A stretch of 64,000 nt of DNA from NCBI RefSeq assembly GCF_003287275.1, contig NZ_QEVW01000019.1, positions 62,001 to 126,000 on the forward strand, given 5' to 3'. Positions 18,501 through 26,071 of this stretch are shown one piece after another. Every line of letters starts with the position of its first letter. Within the stretch, counting starts at the first letter, position 1. The translations under genes and the position numbers were made by a program. The stretch is from Paenibacillus taichungensis (lineage in GTDB: Bacteria > Bacillota > Bacilli > Paenibacillales > Paenibacillaceae). Under the pieces are notes generated by a model. That model worked only from the letters and a program-made list of their open reading frames with translations. It made no database searches and was not told the DNA's origin.

Positions 18501-20726
18501 GCAGCTCCAACATATACGATTGCTGCGATTGAAGATCGCACATTGGAATCTCTATTGCTCGGCTATGAATCTGGTACTCAGGAAACGACTACCGTTTCCA
18601 TTCAGCATACGGGTACGGGAAATCTGGTTCATTTATCTGCATCTCATGGCGGGGATGATTCGGATGCCTTTGTGATCACACAGCCGGATACTGAATTGGC
18701 CGCTGGAGAACAGACCCATTTTACCTTGCGTGCCAAGGACGGATTGCCAGCAGGAACATATACAGCTACGGTTACTTTGACGGCAGATCACATGTTGCCT
18801 GTCACTTTCAAAGTAACACAGGCAGTAAATCTGCCTAATGCGCCAGCCAACCCTCGGAATCTGACAGCTGAACCTGGGGATGGTCATGTAACGTTGAAAT
18901 GGGAAACGGAACCCGATGTAGAGTATCGGATTTATATGGCAACAGATGATGATCCTGACCAAAGGGTTGAAATCACAGACAAAGCATCGTCACCTTATAC
19001 GATTCCTGAGTTGGTTAACGGTAAGACCTATTACTTTGTTGTAAAAGCAGAGAATAAGGGAGGGCTTAGTGAAGCCTCCAATCAGGTCAGCGTTACTCCA
19101 TCAAGCGCTCCGGGGGCACCAACAGATGTGACGGCGACTCCGGGCAACGGACAAGCCACTGTGAGATTTACAGCGCCAGCCCATGATGGTGGAAGTCCAA
19201 TTACGGGATACGAGGTGACTGTATGGCCAGGGAACACGATAATTACAGGAAACGCTAGTCCAATTATAGTTCCAGGATTGAGTAATGGAACAAGCTATAC
19301 GTTCACGGTGAAAGCCATTAACGGTGCAGGTAAAAGCACAGACTCAGCTAAGTCCAATGCAGTTGTGCCTACAGCGGGCTCTACTCCGCCAACCAATCCG
19401 CCTGTAACACAAGCTCCATCGACCACACCAGTAACACCTGTCAAACCACCGACAACAGCGCCTACAACGGCAACGACAGGTGTTGATATTCTGGTTAATG
19501 GGAAAGTAGAGAATGCTGGACAAGCGACAATATCCCGGCGTGATCAACAAACCGCTTTGACGATTGTGGTGGATCAGCAGAAGCTGAACGATAGATTGGC
19601 AGCGGAAGGACAACATGCTGTTGTTACGATTCCCATTCGTCAAACGTTTGACATCTTTGTTGGTGAGCTTACTGGCGAAATGATCAGGACGATGGAAGAT
19701 TATCAAGCTGTACTGGAATTCCAAACGGAGCAAGCTTCATACACCGTGCCTGCAGGGCAGATTCGCATTGGGAAGATTGCGAGTCAAGTTGGAGGGTCTA
19801 ACGACTTGCAGGGAATCAAGGTACAGATTGAAATTGCAGCTCCGACCTCTGTTCAATCGGACATTGTAGGGCGCGCAGTCGCTCAGAATGAGTTGACGCT
19901 AGTTGCACAGCCGCTTAACTTTACAGTTAATGCTGTTTATGGTGATAAGTCCGTTGAAGTCAAAAATTTTGATGCTTATGTCGAGAGAACGATTGCTATC
20001 CCAGATGACGTGGATCCGAACAAAATTACAACTGGCGTTGTCGTGGAGCCAGACGGATCGGTTCGCCATGTTCCGACCAAAGTACGTCAAAACAATGGAA
20101 GATACGAAGCTCAAATTAACAGTCTTACCAATAGCACATATGCAGTGGTATGGCATCCGCTACAATTTGGTGACGTAACGAATCATTGGGGTAAAGATGC
20201 TGTGAACGACATGGGATCTCGAATGATTGTGGAAGGCGTTGGCAACGGCAACTTCAACCCTGATCGAGCCGTGACTCGCGCAGAGTTTGCCGCAATCGTT
20301 GTTCGTGGTCTAGGACTTCGCCCGGAGAGTGGAGATACACCATTTTCGGATGTTCAAACCACGGATTGGTACAACGGTGCGATTCGTACAGCACATGCTT
20401 ATGGACTGATCAACGGCTTTGAGGATGGTACTTTCCATCCGAAAGAAACCATTACGAGAGAACAGGCGATGGTCATTTTGGCAAAAGCAATGACGATTAC
20501 TGGGCTGACAGACAGCTTGGATACAGAATCTTTAGATACAACGCTCCAGTTGTTCCAAGATGAGACTGCTGTATCCTCCTGGGCACGCAGCAGTGCAGCA
20601 GACAGCGTGAAGTCCGGTCTTGTGCAGGGTCGCAGTCAATCTTTACTTGTACCTAAGGGTCAGATCACACGTGCCGAGATTGCAACGATTATGCAGAGAT
20701 TGCTACAGAAGTCGAATTTAATCTAA
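15567..20726 (+). CDS. SLH surface protein with beta-propeller, six Ig-like repeats and two FN3 domains
   Basis: 1719-residue exported wall protein. Signal peptide about 1-42. A seven-repeat propeller (about 44-435) with motif YxxWxE...IRVKKYDGTxW. Six tandem BIG2-type Ig-like repeats of 90 residues (about 441-978), each with a MQGESxQL and a PGDYTITATS motif. An Ig-like domain (about 980-1088), two fibronectin type III domains (about 1090-1270), a Pro/Thr linker, a beta-rich pre-SLH domain (about 1305-1530), and three SLH domains to the end. No catalytic motif is evident, so a binding or adhesive role is likely, with the propeller held away from the wall by a stalk. ATG 15567 is chosen for its GGAGGG site over the in-frame ATG 15519. 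Spo0A-like boxes lie upstream. Confidence 0.9.
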   Translation: MISVRTISKRYNRHFRRMAHLLLAIILFIPSLVIGGGVTSAASGWSIIDGYGPTGINVNPSMRGEKPAIVEWNGEIYVAWRESIQSTPTINQIRVKKFNGSNWVSVDGAHQTNGLNYDVTKDVESPALAVYDNALYLTWTEKNASSIEQIRVKKYDGTSWMSAEGGNPVGINVNPSVKATGPKLTAFKGDLYAIWGEAGKIRAKKYNGTTWTSLDGGGTDGLNVNPGSGASGPAMVVFGNDLYAMWAEKVGTGFNILRVKKYDGTNWIVADGGTGLNKVSWNNAITPFPTVINDNLYVTWVEARGGQYSTDDQIRVKKFDGITWTNIDGDGEYGINVRTGFRAFEVQLAGLNNELYAIWSENSGEMANGVPVFKIRVKKYDGNGWVLAENGRNGGLNAFGTKTASNPAITAMNGALYAVWDENDRTVVNIRAAQFTPPPPPSVTSVTMNPVTTSIMQGGSRQLSAVVNAVGEAPTTVTWNSSDATNKVAVNFTGLVTVARDATPGDYMITATSTYDNTKKATATVTVTYAPAVQSITVNPSTASLMQGESTQLTATVVAVGGAPDTVRWYSGDLSNKVTVDETGKVSVATDASPGDYTITASSAYDTGMRESAIITVTYAPAVNSVSVSPDTDSLMQGESRQLVATVNAVGGAATTVTWVSSDTDNKVAVSDTGFVTVAADAVPGNYTITATSTVDSSKLGTATMTVTYAPAVNGVIVTPDPASIVQGDSLQLGAVVEAVGGASMDVTWSSSDLTGKVVVSNTGYVTVATDAVPGDYTITATSIEDGSKTGRATVTVTYAPAIHNITVNPESANVAQGRSEQLTATVTAVGGADPSVMWTSNDSTNKVTVSTTGNVSVASDAVPGDYIITATSVSDLTKVATAVIKVTYAPAVNSVIVNPTTDTLMQGESRQLTATVDTVGGADVTVTWSSSDATNKVKVSDTGYVTVEADAEPGEYTIFATSTVDISKKGSMVLTVTAAPTYTIAAIEDRTLESLLLGYESGTQETTTVSIQHTGTGNLVHLSASHGGDDSDAFVITQPDTELAAGEQTHFTLRAKDGLPAGTYTATVTLTADHMLPVTFKVTQAVNLPNAPANPRNLTAEPGDGHVTLKWETEPDVEYRIYMATDDDPDQRVEITDKASSPYTIPELVNGKTYYFVVKAENKGGLSEASNQVSVTPSSAPGAPTDVTATPGNGQATVRFTAPAHDGGSPITGYEVTVWPGNTIITGNASPIIVPGLSNGTSYTFTVKAINGAGKSTDSAKSNAVVPTAGSTPPTNPPVTQAPSTTPVTPVKPPTTAPTTATTGVDILVNGKVENAGQATISRRDQQTALTIVVDQQKLNDRLAAEGQHAVVTIPIRQTFDIFVGELTGEMIRTMEDYQAVLEFQTEQASYTVPAGQIRIGKIASQVGGSNDLQGIKVQIEIAAPTSVQSDIVGRAVAQNELTLVAQPLNFTVNAVYGDKSVEVKNFDAYVERTIAIPDDVDPNKITTGVVVEPDGSVRHVPTKVRQNNGRYEAQINSLTNSTYAVVWHPLQFGDVTNHWGKDAVNDMGSRMIVEGVGNGNFNPDRAVTRAEFAAIVVRGLGLRPESGDTPFSDVQTTDWYNGAIRTAHAYGLINGFEDGTFHPKETITREQAMVILAKAMTITGLTDSLDTESLDTTLQLFQDETAVSSWARSSAADSVKSGLVQGRSQSLLVPKGQITRAEIATIMQRLLQKSNLI
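15696..16875 (+). repeat. Seven divergent propeller repeats (in-gene)
   Basis: Seven copies of about 50-65 codons with the core Y-A/V-x-W-x-E ... I-R-V-K-K-Y/F-D-G-x-x-W followed by GGxxGINVNP. The protein begins with the second half of the unit (SGWSIIDG...GINVNPS) and the seventh copy ends with only the first half, so the last blade would be closed by the N-terminal strand as in classical seven-bladed propellers. Confidence 0.75.
16888..18500 (+). repeat. Six tandem 270-bp Ig-like (BIG2) repeats (in-gene)
   Basis: Units begin with xVxVxP at about 16902, 17172, 17442, 17712, 17982 and 18252, a constant period of 270 bases (90 residues). DNA similarity between units is high enough for unequal crossing-over to change the copy number. 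Confidence 0.85.
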
Positions 20727-20786
20727 GTAGTGATAGGTGATTAAACGATTCATGCAGTAATGGCAGGTATATCGCCTGGCTAAGAG

Positions 20787-20830
20787 AAAAGCGGAACGAG
20801 GGCTAGAACCAGCCTTCATTCCGTTTTTTT
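20787..20830 (+). terminator. Intrinsic terminator after the SLH protein gene
   Basis: Stem CGGAACGAGGGCT / AGCCTTCATTCCG (with wobble pairs) and a TTTTTTT tail, 60-100 bases after the stop codon. Confidence 0.8.
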
Positions 20831-20943
20831 CATTTAGGATGTAGAGTTTTATATTCATATTCCTAATCTTCGTTAGTCTCTGGGACGCAGGCGACTTGTT
20901 TAGACATTTTTACGGGAGAAGTATGCTTCTCTCAAGGGTGTGA

Positions 20944-20949
20944 TATAAT
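20944..20949 (+). promoter_or_regulatory. Extended -10 promoter of the dus gene
   Basis: TGATATAAT at 20941-20949 is an extended -10 box; no clear -35 is present. A short dyad GAGAAG-TATG-CTTCTC (20916-20931) occupies the -35 region and could be an operator. Confidence 0.45.
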
Positions 20950-21016
20950 CGTTCTACAAATGATGAATTATTTCGGGATAAGTGATTTCCCTAGTATGCA
21001 TAGAGAGGTTTTGGAT

Positions 21017-22006
21017 ATGACGAAAGACAATTTTTGGCGTGAATTGCCACGGCCATTTTTTATACTTGCACCGATGGAAGATGTGACAGATGTGGTGTTT
21101 CGCCATGTCGTAAGCGAAGCGGGCAGACCGGATGTGTTTTTTACGGAGTTTGCGAATACAGAGAGTTACTGTCACCCGGAGGGTAACAAAAGTGTGCGTG
21201 GGCGTTTGACTTTTACAGCGGATGAACAGCCGATTGTGGCACATATTTGGGGAGACAAGTCGGAGTTCTTCCGCGAGATGAGCATCGGGATGGCAAAAGA
21301 GGGTTTCAAAGGCATCGACATTAATATGGGTTGTCCTGTAGCTAATGTGGCAGAGAATGGGAAGGGGAGCGGTCTGATCTGCCGTCCTGCACTTGCAGCG
21401 GAAATCATTCAGGCGGCTAAAGCCGGAGGACTGCCCGTAAGTGTAAAAACAAGGCTCGGGTTCACCGAGGTGGACGAATGGCGCGACTGGTTAACTCATA
21501 TTTTGCAGCAGGACATTGTAAATTTATCCATTCACCTGCGGACAAGAGAAGAGATGAGCAAAGTCGATGCGCACTGGGAGCTGATCCCGGAGATCAAGAA
21601 ACTTCGGGACGAGCTTGCACCGAATACGCTGCTAACCATTAATGGAGATATCCCAGACCGTGCGACCGGACTCAAACTCGCCGAACAGTACGGTGTGGAT
21701 GGCATTATGATTGGACGAGGCATTTTCCAGAATCCGTTTGCTTTTGAAAAGGACCCAAGAGAGCATACCACAGAGGAGTTCCTTCGTTTGCTGCGGCTGC
21801 ACTTGGAACTGCATGATCAATATTCAGAGCTTGAACCGCGCTCGTTCAGCCCGCTGGCCCGCTTTTTCAAAATCTACGTCCGTGGATTCCGCGGGGCAAG
21901 TGAGCTGAGAAACAGCTTAATGAATGCCAAAACAACGACTAGAGTACGGGAATTGCTCGATGAGTTTGGAATTCAGGAACATGATAGGGCAGAGGAAAAT
22001 GAATAG
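21017..22006 (+). CDS. tRNA-dihydrouridine synthase
   Basis: FMN-dependent enzyme that reduces uridine in the D-loop of tRNA. The TIM barrel starts with the family motif [13 protein letters not shown]; the catalytic Cys lies in [22 protein letters not shown]-phosphate binding residues are in NGDIPD and [12 protein letters not shown]. The helical tRNA-binding domain fills the last 80 residues. Length about 329 residues, normal for the family. ATG 21017 is chosen because AGAGAGG lies 8 bases upstream; the longer frame to 20960 would start next to the promoter. Which Dus subgroup it belongs to cannot be told by eye. Confidence 0.9.
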   Translation: MTKDNFWRELPRPFFILAPMEDVTDVVFRHVVSEAGRPDVFFTEFANTESYCHPEGNKSVRGRLTFTADEQPIVAHIWGDKSEFFREMSIGMAKEGFKGIDINMGCPVANVAENGKGSGLICRPALAAEIIQAAKAGGLPVSVKTRLGFTEVDEWRDWLTHILQQDIVNLSIHLRTREEMSKVDAHWELIPEIKKLRDELAPNTLLTINGDIPDRATGLKLAEQYGVDGIMIGRGIFQNPFAFEKDPREHTTEEFLRLLRLHLELHDQYSELEPRSFSPLARFFKIYVRGFRGASELRNSLMNAKTTTRVRELLDEFGIQEHDRAEENE

Positions 22007-22021
22007 AATACAGGAGGTCAC

Positions 22022-22591
22022 ATGTCCTGGAGTAAACTGAAACAGCAACTGGAGAGTTTCCTTAGTCCGGCGTTAGTTGGAAGGGTCGAGTACCGGGCAA
22101 CCAGCTACCGCTATTCACCTGATAAATCAGGAAATTGTTACATTACCGTAGATAAAAGGAACGTACTCAATATGAGTGATATCACTAGCTCGATCAGATG
22201 GTATCTGACGGAGCAGGAGATCAAAAACGACCCGGATTTGCTGATTCCTGTAAGTCATGAAGAGATTGAAGCCGTCAGAAAAGATACCAAAGGGATCGTT
22301 CCAGAGGATCGTCTTCAAGTCATAGCAAGAAGCAGAAAAAGCTCAGGACATGCCAAAGAGCTCCTTTCTGCGCAGGCCGCATTAAGTAAATCGAATTTTA
22401 CTATTGTAGCGACTACGTTTTTATCTACTTCGATAGAGGATAATCTGGAGAGCAACGATATCTTGTTGAATATTCTGGCTTTAATAGACAGACGAGTTGG
22501 TAAAAAGAGAATCCTAAATATGTCCGAGCAGATAAAGTTAAAGCATCCAGCTGTGCAGTATTTTTATGAATTAAGGCGCAGTACGTTGTGA
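22022..22591 (+). CDS. Hypothetical protein, SF0329-like family
   Basis: 189 residues, cytosolic, no signal peptide or membrane segment. It begins MSWSKLKQQLESFLSPALVG and contains a Gly-free beta segment around YITVDKRNVLNMSD, then a helical half. The opening resembles proteins labelled SF0329 family in Firmicutes, whose function is unknown. The ribosome binding site AGGAGG is ideal. It follows the dus stop codon by 15 bases and is probably co-transcribed with it. The intrinsic terminator at 22673 closes the unit. Confidence 0.6.
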   Translation: MSWSKLKQQLESFLSPALVGRVEYRATSYRYSPDKSGNCYITVDKRNVLNMSDITSSIRWYLTEQEIKNDPDLLIPVSHEEIEAVRKDTKGIVPEDRLQVIARSRKSSGHAKELLSAQAALSKSNFTIVATTFLSTSIEDNLESNDILLNILALIDRRVGKKRILNMSEQIKLKHPAVQYFYELRRSTL

Positions 22592-22672
22592 AAATTAATA
22601 AATTTCAATGACGGGCACCCTGTATTTAGGCTAGTCCTACTGAATATGAGCTTAACAAGAAAAGAGATGATC

Positions 22673-22715
22673 AAGTAGACTTCAACCTGCGCATGTAGGT
22701 AAGTCTACTTTTTTA
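22673..22715 (+). terminator. Intrinsic terminator after the dus operon
   Basis: Stem AAGTAGACTT / AAGTCTACTT, with an inner ACCT/AGGT pair, followed by TTTTTTA. Confidence 0.8.
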
Positions 22716-22827
22716 TTGTTCAATTTTTGCTATAGCTTTTAACTATAACTCGTTATGGCATTTAAGTATCTCAGCCAACCTCGTTCTGCATGATATGATA
22801 GTAGTATACAACGAGGGGGTTTTTGAC

Positions 22828-23988
22828 ATGACTGATAAGTTCCAGATCGTAGGTAGTTTGTTGCGTCCTGAAGAGCTGCTGACATATAAAACGCAAATTG
22901 AACATCGTGATGATATCAAATATCCATTCTATGAGAGTTTTGAAGGTTATGAAAAATGCGAGACTGAGGCCATCAAACAAGTGGTGAAAAAAGAAATCGA
23001 GCATGACCTGTCGATTATTACAGATGGAGAGTTTTCCAAATCGATGTGGCATCTGGATTTTGTGTGGGGCTTTGGTGGAGTTGAGCGTTATATTGCAGAC
23101 CATGGATATTTTTTCCGTGATGTCGATGGATCATCAAAATATGAAACACGTAAAGATATTGGCCTGCGCATAACGGGCGAATTGAGCGGTAAAAATCATC
23201 ATTTCATTCAACTGTTCAAACAACTGCAAGACACGGCGGGTGACCAGCAAACGAAACTTTGCGTTCCATCGCCATCCCATATTTTTGGTGAACTCTCTTG
23301 GTCGGATAATATCGGCGGTACTGACGCTGTTTATCAGAATATTCAGGAGCTCAAAGCAGGTCTTGTGAAAGCTTATAAGGAATTTGTGGAAGAATTCGCT
23401 GCGGTAGGCGGTAAAATCCTGCAAATGGATGACTGCTTGTGGGAGCTGTTTGCAGACGACAACCCGAACTCTCCGTTTACAGGGGAGCATATTAACCAAG
23501 AGGAAGTACAGGGTCTCGCTACCGAATTTATTGATATTAACAATACAGTGATTGACTTCGGACATAGCCTGGGATTGAAAATGTGGACACATAACTGCCG
23601 CGGCAACTATGATTCCCGCAACATGGGCGGTGGATCTTACGCGAAAATCGCGAACCTGTTCCTGAAGCAATTGAAATATGATCGTTTCTTCCTGGAGTGG
23701 GATGATGATCGTGCGGGTTCTATCGAAGCATTGGAAGTTTTCAAGGACAGACCTGAAACGGAAATCGTATTAGGTTTGTTGTCATCTAAGACAAGTACAC
23801 TTGATGATGAAGAGCGCGTAATCCGTTTGCTTGATGAAGCATCCAAAATTATTGATAAGGATCGTCTATTGCTTTCACACCAATGTGGCTTTGCATCCTG
23901 CGATGGCGGTAACGAACTAAGCGAAGCTGAGCAATGGGCCAAAATCGTACAAGGTCAAAAGATTGCCAAGCAATACTGGGAAAACTAA
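22828..23988 (+). CDS. Cobalamin-independent methionine synthase-like protein (MetE C-terminal domain family)
   Basis: 386 residues with the UROD/MetE TIM-barrel fold seen in the C-terminal half of MetE and in Bacillus YxjG/YxjH. Visible markers are VGSLLRPEEL at the N-terminus, ITDGEFSKSMWHLDF, LQMDDCLWE, and zinc-ligand-like motifs THNCRGNYDS and SHQCGFASC near the C-terminus. It lacks the N-terminal half of full MetE, as YxjG does. Such proteins transfer a methyl group to homocysteine or related thiols, but the donor is not clear. ATG 22828 has a GAGGGGG site 9 bases upstream. No S-box leader was seen; the space before the gene is short. Confidence 0.85.
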   Translation: MTDKFQIVGSLLRPEELLTYKTQIEHRDDIKYPFYESFEGYEKCETEAIKQVVKKEIEHDLSIITDGEFSKSMWHLDFVWGFGGVERYIADHGYFFRDVDGSSKYETRKDIGLRITGELSGKNHHFIQLFKQLQDTAGDQQTKLCVPSPSHIFGELSWSDNIGGTDAVYQNIQELKAGLVKAYKEFVEEFAAVGGKILQMDDCLWELFADDNPNSPFTGEHINQEEVQGLATEFIDINNTVIDFGHSLGLKMWTHNCRGNYDSRNMGGGSYAKIANLFLKQLKYDRFFLEWDDDRAGSIEALEVFKDRPETEIVLGLLSSKTSTLDDEERVIRLLDEASKIIDKDRLLLSHQCGFASCDGGNELSEAEQWAKIVQGQKIAKQYWEN

Positions 23989-24015
23989 TTCCGAATAGTA
24001 GCATTTTCAGCTATA

Positions 24016-24066
24016 AGAGATGACTCGTAGGACCAGCAATGGACCTGCGAGCCGTCTCTTTTTTTA
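24016..24066 (+). terminator. Intrinsic terminator after the MetE-like gene
   Basis: Long stem AGAGATGACTCGTAGGACC / GGACCTGCGAGCCGTCTCT with wobble pairs, then TTTTTTT. Confidence 0.85.
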
Positions 24067-24416
24067 TACCTCTTTTCTCCCCAAAATAACGTCGTTTCTT
24101 GCTTAAGGTTGCAGGACCATACTCGAGTAGCATAACTAAGTGCAGCCTCACAGGATGTATCTGTACCGCCATTGTATTGCGCGATAAGTGGCTCTTTCTC
24201 AGATCGGTGATTAAGACACTGTAGGAGAGAAAGGAGTTGTTAGCATCATTGGTGAGGTTGGAATGGGAGTGAATTTAGTGGAATCTGGATGTATAGCGTG
24301 AGAACAGGCTGTGATACAATGAAAATGAAATTGTTATACGGATTATCTCGCAAGCTGTACTTCCTCAAAAGATAAATTAGAAATATATATGTCCTATGAA
24401 AAAGGAGTTTTGCACA
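24067..24416. other. Intergenic region before the DNA repair gene
   Basis: 350 bases without a gene. A probable extended -10 box TGATACAAT sits at 24312-24320, with no good -35. The 24240-24300 stretch is G-rich (GGTGAGGTTGGAATGGGAG). No riboswitch or other structured RNA was recognised. Confidence 0.4.
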
Positions 24417-25124
24417 ATGAATTTGGAAGAGGTTATGGAGGAGCTAGAAGCGCTAGGGAAAGAACGAACAAAAAAAATATATATGTCCAATGGTGCACAC
24501 GAACCGCTTTTTGGAGTCGCAACTGGAGCGATGAAACCTATCGCGAAGAAAATAAAAAAGGATCAACCTTTGGCTGAGCTGCTTTACGCTACGGGGAACT
24601 ATGATGCCATGTACTTTGCTGGCGTGATTGCCGATCCCCAAGCGATGACAGAAGCTGATTTTGACCGTTGGATCGATGCCGCTTATTTTTACATGATCTC
24701 TGACTTCATCGTTTCCGTCACGTTGGCAGAGACGGATATTGCCCAAGCGGTTTCGGACAAGTGGATCGCGAGCGGGGATGATTTGAAAATGTCAGCTGGA
24801 TGGAGCTGTTATTGCTGGTTACTCGGTAGCCGACCAGATAGCGAATTCTCCGAAAGTAAGCTGAACGATATGCTCAAACAGGTAGAACAGACGATTCACG
24901 AATCACCTGAGCGCACCAAGTATTCCATGAACAACTTCCTCTACACCGTTGCAGTTTCCTACCTTCCGTTGCATGATCAGGCGGTGGAGACGGCCAAGGT
25001 CGTTGGCCCTGTTGAAGTTAACAAGGACAAGCCCAAGAGCAAGTTCCTGCAAGCATCCGAAAATATTCAAAAGGCAGTGGAGAAAGAGCGCACTGGATTC
25101 AAGCGTAAATATGTAAGATGTTAA
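24417..25124 (+). CDS. DNA alkylation repair protein, AlkD-like
   Basis: 235-residue all-helical protein of the AlkD/AlkC type HEAT-repeat superfamily, which excises bulky or positively charged N3/N7-alkylated bases. Family-like text includes YMSNGAHEPLFGVATGAMKP near the N-terminus, ELLYATGNYDAMYFAG, AYFYMISDFIVSVTLA, and a Trp-rich SAGWSCYCWLLG helix. ATG 24417 has AAGGAG 9 bases upstream; the upstream ATG 24396 lacks one. It appears monocistronic, with its own terminator at 25198. The subfamily differs from classical AlkD, so the substrate is uncertain. Confidence 0.75.
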   Translation: MNLEEVMEELEALGKERTKKIYMSNGAHEPLFGVATGAMKPIAKKIKKDQPLAELLYATGNYDAMYFAGVIADPQAMTEADFDRWIDAAYFYMISDFIVSVTLAETDIAQAVSDKWIASGDDLKMSAGWSCYCWLLGSRPDSEFSESKLNDMLKQVEQTIHESPERTKYSMNNFLYTVAVSYLPLHDQAVETAKVVGPVEVNKDKPKSKFLQASENIQKAVEKERTGFKRKYVRC

Positions 25125-25197
25125 GCTGAATAGTTGTCGTCAATTTTGGTATAGAGAACATTAAAATCAGCATTATTTAGTTGTATATAGATAAGTG

Positions 25198-25226
25198 AAA
25201 ACACGCCATTTATAGGCGTGTTTTTT
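25198..25226 (+). terminator. Intrinsic terminator after the alkylation repair gene
   Basis: Stem AAAACACGCC / GGCGTGTTTT with a 7-base loop and a T6 tract. It lies between convergent genes and may also work on the minus strand. Confidence 0.85.
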
Positions 25227-25301
25227 GTGTTTACAGCTGGATACTAAAAATGTAACAGCATCAAATATACGCATTTTATAAGGACCCGGAGCGTTTACTT
25301 T

Positions 25302-25871
25302 TTAATTACTTCTAACCATTTCTTTAGCTTGCTGCCTGCCTGCCGCGAGGAAGCTGTCGCTTAGTTCAGGATCATTAACAGAGCGTGCAAGAACAAGCGA
25401 ACCAACTAGTGTACTAAACAGTGCACGACTTTTGGACACATCCATATCTGCTAGATCGGAGATAAAAGTAACCATCCGCTCCAGTTCATGAGTGAATACC
25501 TGCCGAATCTCTTCGGAGGAGCGGGATATTTCCCCGGAAAGGGCAGGGAAAATACAGCTCATTTCCGTTTTGTCACGGTGATAGGGACTGAGATAATAAT
25601 CAATGACTGTATTAATCTTGGGGTTCTGCTCTTCCTGATCTGCGACTTTCTGAAGAAGTGCGATGGTATCGCTAATGGCATATTCACAGGCTTCGGCAAC
25701 CAGTTGTTCCTTGTTGTCAAAGTGCGAATAGAACCCTCCATGAGTTAATCCGGCTCCCTTCATAATGAACGGTACACTGACGTCCTGAATACCGTTGGTG
25801 CGAAAAGCCCGAGCGGCACTTTCAACAATCTTACCTCGTACTTTTATTTTATGGCCTTTGGGATAGGGCAT
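25302..25871 (-). CDS. TetR/AcrR family transcriptional regulator
   Basis: 189-residue repressor. The N-terminal HTH (about 10-55) shows the usual TetR text: IVESAARAFRTNGIQDVSV, IMKGAGLTHGGFYSHFDNKEQLVAEAC. The rest is the helical ligand-binding and dimerisation domain. The third in-frame ATG (25871) is chosen because GGAG lies 9 bases upstream; the first ATG is too close to it. The gene is divergent from the lpdA-like operon, and its promoter contains TATGATGACTATAATAT, a near-copy of the element in the operon's promoter, so it most likely represses both. The ligand is unknown. Confidence 0.88.
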   Translation of the reverse strand: MPYPKGHKIKVRGKIVESAARAFRTNGIQDVSVPFIMKGAGLTHGGFYSHFDNKEQLVAEACEYAISDTIALLQKVADQEEQNPKINTVIDYYLSPYHRDKTEMSCIFPALSGEISRSSEEIRQVFTHELERMVTFISDLADMDVSKSRALFSTLVGSLVLARSVNDPELSDSFLAAGRQQAKEMVRSN

Positions 25872-25911
25872 TATCATTCACTCCATAGGTTAATAATCCT
25901 GCTTTTTCAAA

Positions 25912-25943
25912 ATATTATAGTCATCATAATAAAGTCTGTCAAT
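25912..25943 (-). promoter_or_regulatory. TetR gene promoter with operator copy 1
   Basis: On the minus strand TTGACA (25943-25938), a 17-base spacer or slightly more, and TATAAT (25919-25914). The operator TATGATGACTATAATAT (25928-25912) covers the end of the spacer and the -10 box. Confidence 0.75.
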
Positions 25944-25990
25944 TTGGCGACTGGATATCTGTTGATTTACAAAGGGGACAATTACGGTTA

Positions 25991-26040
25991 TTGACTGTCT
26001 CAAAATATGATGGTTATAATATATTATGATCATCATATTT
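25991..26040 (+). promoter_or_regulatory. Promoter of the lpdA operon with operator copy 2
   Basis: TTGACT (25991-25996), an 18-base spacer, TATAAT (26015-26020). The operator TATGATGGTTATAATAT (26006-26022) matches copy 1 at 15 of 17 bases. Its left arm AAAATATGATG is mirrored by CATCATATTTT ending at 26040, which would give a wider inverted repeat. Confidence 0.75.
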
Positions 26041-26071
26041 TAAATTGACTGCAAATCGGGGGAATCAGGAT

